Of a stretch of 64,000 bases of DNA, positions 57,103-64,000 are shown in pieces; position 1 is the first letter of the stretch, and every line of letters starts with the position of its first letter. The translations under genes and the position numbers were made by a program. The stretch is from Streptomyces sp. Tue 6430 (GTDB taxonomy: Bacteria > Actinomycetota > Actinomycetes > Streptomycetales > Streptomycetaceae), in NCBI GenBank assembly GCA_021568835.1, contig JAKGSH010000010.1:3162001-3226000 (forward strand), read 5' to 3'. The notes under the pieces were generated by a model, which ran no database searches, had not been told where the DNA came from, and worked only from the letters and a program-made list of their open reading frames with translations.

Positions 57103-58602
57103 GTGACGACGATGACGGAAGCGTCCGTGCGCGAGTTCAAGATGCCCGACGTGGGCGAGGGCCTCACCGAGGCCGAGATCCTCAAGTGGTACGTCCAGCC
57201 CGGCGACACGGTGACCGACGGCCAGGTGGTGTGCGAGGTCGAGACGGCCAAGGCAGCCGTCGAACTGCCCATCCCCTACGACGGTGTGGTGCGGGAGCTG
57301 CGGTTCCCCGAGGGCACCACGGTCGACGTCGGCGTGTCGATCATCGCGGTGGACGTGTCGGGCGGGTCGGCCCCGGCCGGCGCCCCCGCTCCCGCCCCCG
57401 CGCCCGCCGTGGAGCGGCAGCCCGAGGAGCCGAAGACCGAGGGATCCGGCCGCCAGCCGGTTCTCGTCGGTTACGGCGTGGCCGCGTCCTCCACCAAGCG
57501 CCGCCCGCGCAAGAGCGCCGAGATCCCGGCCCAGGAGCCGGCGGCGGCCTCCACGGCCGTCCAGGCGGAACTGAACGGACACGGCACGGCCCCCGCGGTC
57601 ACCCCCGTCCCGGCCGCCCCCGCTCCCGCCGCCCCGGCCCGGGCCGCCGACCGGTCCCGCCCGCTGGCCAAGCCGCCCGTGCGCAAGCTGGCCAAGGACC
57701 TGGGCGTGGACCTCGCCTCGGTGGTCCCGTCCGGCCCGGACGGCATCATCACCCGCGAGGACGTCCACGCCGCCGCGGCTCCCGCGCAGGCCCCGGCCGG
57801 ACCGACGGCACCGCAGTCCGTGCCGGCGGCCGCCCCGGCGCCGGCCGCCGCCCCCGCGCAGGCCCCGGCTCCGGTCGCCGCGTACGACACGGCACGCGAG
57901 ACCCGTGTTCCGGTCAAGGGTGTCCGCAAGGCGACGGCGGCGGCGATGGTGGGCTCGGCGTTCACGGCGCCGCACGTCACCGAGTTCGTGACGGTCGACG
58001 TCACGCGCACGATGAAGCTCGTCGAGGAACTCAAGCGGGACCCCGACAAGTACGGGATGCAGGGCCTGCGGGTCAACCCGCTCCTGCTGATCGCCAAGGC
58101 CCTGCTGGTCGCCATCAGGCGCAACCCGGACGTCAACGCGTCCTGGGACGAGGCCAACCAGGAGATCGTGCGCAAGCACTACGTCAACCTGGGCATCGCG
58201 GCCGCGACCCCGCGCGGGCTGATCGTGCCGAACATCAAGGACGCCCACGACAAGACGCTGCCGCAGCTGGCCGAGGCGCTCGGCGAGCTGGTGGCGACGG
58301 CGCGCGAGGGCAGGACCTCCCCCGCGGCCATGCAGGGCGGCACGGTGACCATCACCAACGTCGGCGTCTTCGGCGTCGACACCGGTACGCCGATCCTCAA
58401 CCCCGGCGAGTCCGCGATCCTCGCGGTGGGCTCGATCAAGCTCCAGCCGTGGGTCCACAAGGGCAAGGTGAAGCCGCGCCAGGTCACCACGCTGGCCCTG
58501 AGCTTCGACCACCGCCTGGTCGACGGCGAACTGGGCTCCAAGGTGCTCGCCGACGTGGCGGCCGTCCTGGAGCAGCCGAAGAGACTGATCACCTGGGGCT
58601 GA
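57103..58602 (+). CDS. bkdC: Dihydrolipoamide acyltransferase E2, operon 2
   Basis: 499 residues from GTG 57103. Lipoyl domain with Lys50 in VETAKAAVEL, a Pro/Ala-rich linker, a peripheral subunit-binding domain (KPPVRKLAKDLGVDLASVVPSGPDGIITREDV), a second Pro/Ala linker, and a catalytic domain with NVGVFGVDTGTPILNPGE and LSFDHRLVDGE. Complete and in frame. The E3 component is not in this window. Confidence 0.95.
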   Translation: MTTMTEASVREFKMPDVGEGLTEAEILKWYVQPGDTVTDGQVVCEVETAKAAVELPIPYDGVVRELRFPEGTTVDVGVSIIAVDVSGGSAPAGAPAPAPAPAVERQPEEPKTEGSGRQPVLVGYGVAASSTKRRPRKSAEIPAQEPAAASTAVQAELNGHGTAPAVTPVPAAPAPAAPARAADRSRPLAKPPVRKLAKDLGVDLASVVPSGPDGIITREDVHAAAAPAQAPAGPTAPQSVPAAAPAPAAAPAQAPAPVAAYDTARETRVPVKGVRKATAAAMVGSAFTAPHVTEFVTVDVTRTMKLVEELKRDPDKYGMQGLRVNPLLLIAKALLVAIRRNPDVNASWDEANQEIVRKHYVNLGIAAATPRGLIVPNIKDAHDKTLPQLAEALGELVATAREGRTSPAAMQGGTVTITNVGVFGVDTGTPILNPGESAILAVGSIKLQPWVHKGKVKPRQVTTLALSFDHRLVDGELGSKVLADVAAVLEQPKRLITWG

Positions 58603-58618
58603 CCCGCGCACACCCCGT

Positions 58619-58664
58619 CCGGAGGAGCCGCGCACCCGAGTGACGGGGACGCGGCCTCCTCCGG
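58619..58664. terminator. Convergent terminator after bkd operon 2
   Basis: ccggaggagccgcg pairs with cgcggcctcctccgg (one bulged base) across an 18-nt loop, between two convergent genes. Confidence 0.65.
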
Positions 58665-58744
58665 AGGCGGGGCGAGGGCGACGGGGACGCGGCGGCGGAT
58701 CGGGAGCGGGCCGATCCCCCTTCACCGGCGGGGCCGGCCTCCCC

Positions 58745-61083
58745 TCACCTCCGCACCGCGCCCCCGGGGTCCTCCCGCATCCAGTGCCCCGTGGTGCTCC
58801 ACCCCAGCAGCCGACGGCCCGCTCCGGAATCCGCCGAGCCGCCCTCCGCGACCTGGCACAGCCCGGTGACCGCCGGGTACAGCCGGCCCGCGACGTGCCC
58901 CGGCCGGCGCTCGGCCTCCTCCGCCAGCCAGGCCAGGGTGCGGTTCCGCTCCGCCGCCGTGCACAGGGACAGGTGGAACACCATCTGGCGCCAGGCGTAG
59001 GCGGTGTCCTTGATGGTGGCCAGGGGGCGCGGGTTGCCGTGGATCCGGGCGGTCAGTCGGCACACCGTGCCGAAGCTGCGCCGGGCCAGGTCCTCCCAGC
59101 CGGTGGTGGGGGCGATGCCGACCCGGTGGACCAGGGTGGCGAGGTTGTGCGTGGTGAGGATCTGCGCCTGCTCGATCACCGTGCCGTTCGCTGCCGTGGA
59201 GCCGTACCCGTACCCGGAGCCGGAGCCGTACCCGCGGCCGGACGAGGACGGCCGGGCCCGTTCGGCGCACAGCTTCGCGAACCCCGGTGAGGTGCGGGGC
59301 CGGATCTGCCGGTTCTGCGCCTCGGCGGCCTCGGTGATCGCCATGTTGCGGATCGCGCGGTAGTCGACGGCGTAGTAGCGCTCGTACAGCGAGCCCCCGC
59401 CCAGGAGCTCCGCCGCGACGCGGGCCGCGGCGAGGAACTTCGGGGTGAAGGTGCCCATGAAGATGTCCGCGGCCAGCTCCTCCACCAGGGGAGCGCCCAG
59501 TTCGGCCTGGCGGGCCAGCACGGCCAGCTCGCGGACCAGCGGGTTGGGCAGGACGGTGGCCGGGAAGGCCTGCACGGCCAGCTCGCCCAGCTTCCGCAGC
59601 GCGAGCGCGGTTTCCGTGCCCGTCCCGGTGTCGGAGCGCTGCCCGGCCACGGCCCTCACCCAGGGCAGTTCCTCCGCCCGCACCTGCCGTTCGAGGTTGA
59701 GCAGCAGCAGCGACCGGCGGTTGCGGAAGGCCCGGTGGCCGGCGGCGGCCAGCGTGCACAGGGACTCGTCCGGGTAGGCCTGCGCGGTGGTGACGGCGAC
59801 GAGCTGCGGGACCAGCTCGGCCAGCACCTCCGCGGACGGTACGAGACCGCGCTCCACGAGCGTGCCGACGGGCGCGCTCAGCGCGGCCTCGACCGGCCGC
59901 CGCAGTGCGGCCGGGATCGCGGCGCCCGCGGGCAGTCCGGTCTCCCGCGCCTCCTGCGCGCCCACCGGGAGCAGGAGCGGCTCGATCTCCGCGGCCCCCG
60001 TCTCACGGGGCAGTCCGGCCAGCCGCCGCAGCACCAGCTGGGCGAGCGCGTGGTGCGAGGGCAGCGCCGCCTGGGCGGCCTGTTCCCGGCGCAGCGCCGT
60101 CAGCCGTGCGGAGCCGGGCAGCCCGCGGCGCCGGACCATGGAGGTGACGGCGTGCCGCAGCAGCCCGGATCTGCGCGCGTCCAGCTCCCGCCCGGCGACG
60201 GTCTCCTCCAGGGCGCTCCGCAGGATCGCCAGGTTCTGCCGGGGGTCGAGGTGCTTGGTGCAGTACGTGTGCCGAAGGGCCAGGCCGGCGTAGCGGCGCA
60301 GCAGTTCGCCGCCGCGCCCGCGCCAGTCGGCGCCGGGGGCGCGGGTCAGGACGCGCCCGTCCTCGTCGGCCGTCTCCAGCCAGAGCGCGAGCAGTTCGTC
60401 CCCGAACGGCTGCCAGACGGTCAGCGCCTCGCGCTGTGTCTCCACGGCCCGGCTGGGCGTGCGCCGGACGAGTGCGTCGACGGCGTCGCCGACGGTACGG
60501 CGGTGCACGGCACCGGGGTCGGGCGCCGGGAGGCCGGACGGCTTCGGCGTGAACCGCAGGAGGCCGGCGAACGGGGCGAGTTCCTCGACGAGGTCGAGCG
60601 CCGCCTCCGTCTCCCCGCCCGCGCCAGCCACGCCACGGTGAGCAGGGCGGCCTCCTCGGGCACGGTCACCTCGTACCGTCCGGAGTCGAGCAGCTCGTGG
60701 AGCAGGCCGAGCCCCTCCTCGGACAGCCAGTACGCGAACAGGTCCCGCCGGTTCTCGGGGACGCCCGCCCGGCGCGCGGCCTCGGTCTCATGGGCGAGCA
60801 GGGGTCCGCCGGCGGCCGGCTTCCCGGTGGCGAAGCCGCCGCGCACGACCTCGGGCGTCACCCAGGCGGGCAGCCCGGCGACGGGGGTGCGGGAGCCGAT
60901 CGTCAGCCGTCCGTCCGCCATGCCCGACAGGACGTCGCGCCAGCGCCGGCCCCGTTCCCGCGCGCGGCGGCGGGTCTCGGGGTTCTGGTGGTTCCGGGCG
61001 GTCGTGAGCGCCTCGGCCAGTCGGCCGTACGCGTAGCCCGGGTTCGCCTCTGCGGGATGCTGCTGGTCAGCGTCGTGGTTCAT
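58745..61083 (-). CDS. Large protein of unknown function, next to tRNA-like RNAs (frame broken near 60613)
   Basis: ATG 61083 opens NHDADQQHPAEANPGYAYGRLAEALTTARNHQNPETRRRARERGRRWRDVLSGMADG. One base missing in run 60613-60616 separates VTVPEEAALLTVAWLARAG from GETEAALDLVEELAPFAGLLRFTP. Restored length is 779 residues. It is soluble and mostly alpha-helical, with many Arg residues, no signal peptide and no motif I recognise. A short Gly/Ser/Tyr repeat (GYGSGSGYGYGS) lies near the C-terminal third. No ribosome-binding site precedes the ATG; instead the second tRNA-like RNA ends 3 nt upstream. The basic character and context would suit an RNA-associated role, but that is inference. Confidence 0.75.
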
Positions 61084-61086
61084 AAG

Positions 61087-61158
61087 CCGGCGTGACGGGT
61101 CCCGCCCCCGTGCCCTCCGGGTCCCGAGCCCGGTGCTCTGCTGCTGAGCTACACGCCG
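61087..61158 (-). ncRNA. tRNA-like RNA, proximal copy (CGG in the anticodon position)
   Basis: On the minus strand it folds as a full cloverleaf: acceptor CGGCGTG/CACGCCG (7 bp), TA, D-stem GCTC/GAGC, anticodon stem CCGGG/CCCGG with loop CTCGGGA, 5-nt variable region AGGGC, and T-stem ACGGG/CCCGT. Every stem is perfect. The T-loop is GGCGGGA instead of TTCRANY, and the D-loop AGCAGCA lacks GG, so the normal D-T contact is absent. No CCA; discriminator G. It is not a standard tRNA-Pro. Confidence 0.75.
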
Positions 61159-61163
61159 AGGAG

Positions 61164-61234
61164 CCGACGTGGCGGGTTCCGCCCCGCGCCCTCCGGGTCC
61201 TGAGCCCGGCGCTCTGCTGCTGAGCTACACGTCG
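61164..61234 (-). ncRNA. tRNA-like RNA, distal copy (CAG in the anticodon position)
   Basis: Same fold as the neighbouring copy, 5 nt away: acceptor CGACGTG/CACGTCG, D-stem GCTC/GAGC, anticodon stem CCGGG/CCCGG with loop CTCAGGA, variable AGGGC, T-stem GCGGG/CCCGC. Against copy 1, acceptor pair 3-70 changes G-C to A-T and T-stem pair 49-65 changes A-T to G-C, both compensated. The T-loop is GCGGAA (6 nt), probably 7 after restoring a base in run 61182-61185. Transcribed before copy 1. Confidence 0.75.
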
Positions 61235-61391
61235 TCGGCACCGACGCTAGAACCCGGACGAGCGTGCGGACAAGGGGATTTCGCGGAGGACGGCGGCGGA
61301 CGATGGACGGTGGGCCTCGGGTGGCGGGTGTCGGGCCTCGGGTGATGGACGGTGGACGGTGGGCGGTCGGTGGGTCCGGTGGTGGTTCGGG

Positions 61392-62702
61392 TCACGCGGG
61401 CACGTGGACGGACGACACGCGGCTGGCGACCAGGCGTTCCCGTTCCCGGCGGGCCGCACGGGAGCGCAGCCGCAGGATCTGGCTGACCCCGAGCGCCTGG
61501 AGCGCGAACACCGAGGAGAAGGCGATCCGGTAGTCGTCGCCGGTCGCGTCCAGCAGGACGCCGATCGCGAGCAGGGTCGACATGGAGGCGACGAACCCGC
61601 CCATGTTGGTGATGCCGGACGCGGTGCCCTGCCGCTCCGGCGGATTCGCGGGCCGCGCGAAGTCGAAGCCGAGCATCGACGCCGGTCCGCAGGCGCCCAG
61701 CACCGTGCACAGCACGACGAGCAGCCACATCGGCGCGTGCGCGCCGGGGTAGGCCAGCGTGGCCGCCCACAGCAGCGCGGTCGCCCCGACCGTGCCGAGC
61801 GCCAGGGGGAGCCGCGCCCCGTGGTGCCGGGCGACGACCTGGCCGTAGACGAGTCCGACGGCCATGTTGGACAGGACGACCAGGGTCAGCAGTTCGCCGG
61901 CGGTGGCGCGGCTGAGGCCCTGCGCCTCGACGAGGAACGGCATGCCCCACAGCAGCAGGAACACCATCGCCGGGAACTGGGTGGTGAAGTGCACCCACAG
62001 GCCCAGCCGCGTCCCCGGCTCCCGCCAGGACTCGGCGATCTGCCGCCGCACGTAGGCGGTGCCCCGGTGCGGGAACGGCTGGGGCTCGTGGCCTTCGGGG
62101 TGGTCCTTCAGGAACAGCAGGAGCAGGACGAGGACGACGACTCCGGCGAGCGCGCTGCCCGCGAACGCGGCCGTCCATCCGATGCCGTGCAGCAGCCGGG
62201 CCAGGAGCAGGGTGGAGACGAGGTTGCCCGCCATGCCGGCCAGGCCCGCGAGCTGCGCGACGAGGGGGCCGCGCCGGGCCGGGAACCAGCGGGTGCCGAG
62301 CCGCAGCACGCTGATGAACGTCATCGCGTCGCCGCAGCCGAGCAGCGCGCGCGAGGCGAGGGCGGTGCCGTAGGTGGGGGAGAAGGCGAAGCCGAGCTGT
62401 CCGGCGGTGAACAGGACGACTCCGATGGCCAGCATCTTCTTGGTGCCGAGCCGGTCGACCAGCAGTCCGACGGGTATCTGCATGCCGGCGTACACCAGCA
62501 GCTGGAGGATCGAGAAGGTCGACAGGGCCGAGGCGTTCACGTCGAAGCGGTCGGCGGCGTCGAGGCCGGCCACCCCAGGGACGTGCGGAAGATGACGGCG
62601 ACGAAGTAGACGGAGACGCCGATCCCCAGACGGCTGCCGCGCGCCGTCCGCCTGGGGGTGCCCCCTCGGGGGAGGGTCACCCGGCAGGGTGATGTTGCTC
62701 AT
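61392..62702 (-). CDS. MFS transporter (N-terminal frame uncertain; break near 62573)
   Basis: About 430 residues, 12 predicted membrane helices. The core (FDVNASALSTFSILQLLVYAGMQIPVGLLVDRLGTKKMLAIGVVLF, with the MFS A-motif DRLGTKK) is clear. The first helix, RLGIGVSVYFVAVIFRTSLG, lies in another frame until one base is restored in run 62573-62576. Start ATG 62702 overlaps the GntR stop (ATGA) but would need further corrections; GTG 62680 leads directly into the first helix. It probably forms an operon with the GntR regulator. Substrate unknown. Confidence 0.82.
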   Translation of the reverse strand: MSNITLPGDPPPRGHPQADGARQPSGDRRLRLLRRRHLPHVPGVAGLDAADRFDVNASALSTFSILQLLVYAGMQIPVGLLVDRLGTKKMLAIGVVLFTAGQLGFAFSPTYGTALASRALLGCGDAMTFISVLRLGTRWFPARRGPLVAQLAGLAGMAGNLVSTLLLARLLHGIGWTAAFAGSALAGVVVLVLLLLFLKDHPEGHEPQPFPHRGTAYVRRQIAESWREPGTRLGLWVHFTTQFPAMVFLLLWGMPFLVEAQGLSRATAGELLTLVVLSNMAVGLVYGQVVARHHGARLPLALGTVGATALLWAATLAYPGAHAPMWLLVVLCTVLGACGPASMLGFDFARPANPPERQGTASGITNMGGFVASMSTLLAIGVLLDATGDDYRIAFSSVFALQALGVSQILRLRSRAARRERERLVASRVSSVHVPA

Positions 62703-63360
62703 CGGACCTCACCCCGCGCCAGGTGCGAGAACCAGTCGACGTGCCGGTGGACGATCCCCACGGCCGCCTCCGCGTCGCCGGAGCGCAGGGCCCGGAGTAT
62801 CTCCTCGTGCTCGGCGAGGGTCTTGGCGATCCGGTCGGGGTGGGAGTGCATCACGGCGACGCCCATCCGCAACTGGCGGTCGCGCAGTTGGTCGTAGAGC
62901 CGGGACAGGATCTCGTTGTCGCCGCTGCGGACGATCTCGGCGTGGAAACAGCGGTCGGTGACGGCGGCCCCGGCGAGGTCGCCGGCGGCGGCCTGCGCCT
63001 TCTGCCGCGCCAGGAGTTCCTCGAGCCGCCGGATCAGTCCGGCGGGGCGGGGACGGCCTTGCGCGCCGCGTGCTCCTCGACCAGCAGCCGGGTCTCCACG
63101 ACGTCCTTGATCTCCTGGGCGGAGACCGGCAGGACCAGGGCGCCCTTCTTCGGGTAGAGCTTGATCAGCCCCTCGGCCTCCAGGCGCAGCAGTGCCTCGC
63201 GCACCGGTGTCCGCGACACCCCGACGGCCTCGGCCAGCTCGCCCTCGGTGAGGAGGGCGCCGCCCTCGTAACGGCGGTCCAGGACACCCTGTTTGACGTG
63301 CGCGTAGACGCGTTCGGCGGCGGGGGGCTGCTTGACGGGCGCGGGCGCGGCGGAAGGCAT
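62699..63360 (-). CDS. GntR-family (FadR/FCD) regulator (frame broken near 63040)
   Basis: ATG 63360. The winged helix (AERVYAHVKQGVLDRRYEGGALLTEGELAEAVGVSRTPVREALLRLEAEGLIKLYPKKGALVLPVS) is followed by a premature stop (AVPAPPD). With one base restored near 63040-63041, LIRRLEELLARQ and the FCD ligand domain (DRCFHAEIVRSGDNEILSRLYDQLRDRQLRM, HEEILRALRSGDAEAAVGIVHRHVDWF) follow, 220 residues in all. It likely controls the coupled MFS transporter in response to a carboxylate ligand. Confidence 0.86.
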
Positions 63361-63588
63361 GCGGACAGCATAGATACAACAGGGGTGCAAGGGGAGCCGG
63401 TTCCAGTATGCGGAACGGCCGTCCGTCCGGCGTCCGCGCGGCCCGGGGCGGAGGGCGGGTCGGGAATTCCTCGCAGTGGACGCACAACCATCTGTGCTAC
63501 TTACGTGTCACACACATGCGGCCCCTTCTGCTTTCCCCTCCAACTCGGCCGCACCGCAGGGGCATTCGACGTAATCGGGGTATTTCAG

Positions 63589-64000
63589 TTGATAACCGCC
63601 ATCAAGGGGTTCCGTGGCCGCAGAGCCGCAGCCGTCGCCGTCACGGCCGGCGCGGTGCTCGCGACCGGCGCCCTCACCGCGGCGCCCGCGCAGGCCGTCA
63701 CGACGCCCACCGTCACCGCCAAGGGCGCGTACCTGATGAACAGCGCGACCGGCGCGACGCTCTACAGCAAGTCCGCCGACTACAAGAGGCTCACCGCCTC
63801 CACCACGAAGGTCATGACCGCGAAGGTCGTGCTCTCGCAGTCGAACCTGAACCTCGACACCAGGGTCACGGTCAGGAAGGAGGTCAGCGACTACATGGTC
63901 CGCGAGGGCTACCCCTCGACGGCCAGGCTGATCGTCGGTGACAGGGTCACCGTCCGCCAGCTGCTGTACGGGATGATGCTGCCGTCCGGCTGCGACGCGG
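63589..64000 (+). CDS. Secreted D-alanyl-D-alanine carboxypeptidase (peptidase S11), 5' part
   Basis: Runs off the right edge. Start TTG 63589 is tentative (weak ribosome-binding site). A signal peptide (FRGRRAAAVAVTAGAVLATGALTAAPAQA) precedes the S11 transpeptidase-fold domain: LMNSATGATLYSKSADYKRLTASTTKVMT with nucleophile Ser in STTK, and MLPSGCDA, the SGC form of the SxN motif usual in Streptomyces enzymes. It trims the terminal D-Ala from peptidoglycan stems. Confidence 0.88.
   Translation, partial: MITAIKGFRGRRAAAVAVTAGAVLATGALTAAPAQAVTTPTVTAKGAYLMNSATGATLYSKSADYKRLTASTTKVMTAKVVLSQSNLNLDTRVTVRKEVSDYMVREGYPSTARLIVGDRVTVRQLLYGMMLPSGCDA

Noticed and set aside
61087..61234. Annotating the two cloverleaves as ordinary tRNA-Pro(CGG) and tRNA-Leu(CAG)
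   Set aside because: Both lack the TTC T-loop and D-loop GG, the CAG copy has no long variable arm required for tRNA-Leu, and a normal tRNA-Leu(CAG) is at 21256-21339.

Overview
The window is high-GC actinobacterial DNA and almost certainly chromosomal core sequence of a Streptomyces. The evidence is strong third-position GC bias, many GTG/TTG starts, ATGA/GTGA stop-start overlaps, and gene sets typical of the region near oriC in Streptomyces. These sets are fhaA-fhaB-PP2C-rodA-pbpA-pknB, two class E sortases, crgA, two branched-chain keto-acid dehydrogenase operons and bpa. Three perfect parS sites (42788-42878) also fit a position near the origin. I see no prophage, insertion sequence, CRISPR array or secondary-metabolite cluster.

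Layout. 1-5.2 kb: a secreted M4/M28 double metallopeptidase (cut by the left edge) and an XRE-type regulator. 5.5-12.5 kb: DUF5324 protein, cyclophilin, rhomboid protease, a DnaA-box cluster, CrgA, a DUF881 protein, PabA and two class E sortases. 12.6-20.8 kb: the minus-strand growth and division cluster fhaA-fhaB-PP2C-rodA-pbpA-pknB, followed by tRNA-Leu(CAG). 21.7-25 kb: DUF2252, an unknown broken gene, a J-domain protein and a rhodanese. 25.1-36.6 kb: phenylacetate catabolism (paaABCDE, paaN, a paaH-type dehydrogenase, a TetR regulator with three matching operators) around an HTTM/DUF5819 pair and a SpoU methyltransferase. 36-40.3 kb: an Lrp regulator and the first bkd operon. 40.3-44.8 kb: molybdopterin genes, the parS triplet, a K+ channel and a free-standing RCK protein. 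44.9-49.4 kb: an ABC exporter, a quinone reductase and the proteasome activator Bpa. 49.5-53.2 kb: two divergent Ser/Thr kinases. 53.2-58.6 kb: a phosphotransferase and the second bkd operon. 58.7-64 kb: a large unknown protein preceded by two tandem tRNA-like RNAs, an MFS transporter, a GntR regulator and the start of a D,D-carboxypeptidase.

Two observations matter most. First, at 61087-61234 two tandem RNAs on the minus strand fold as complete tRNA cloverleaves. They covary in the acceptor and T stems but lack the TTC T-loop and the D-loop GG, and they end 3 nt before the start codon of a 779-residue protein I cannot assign. Second, at least 16 reading-frame breaks occur in otherwise conserved genes. 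Every one is a loss of a single base, nearly all are in G or C runs, and none is a gain. I read this as systematic homopolymer undercalling in the sequence rather than gene decay. Lengths quoted for broken genes are those after restoring the missing base(s).
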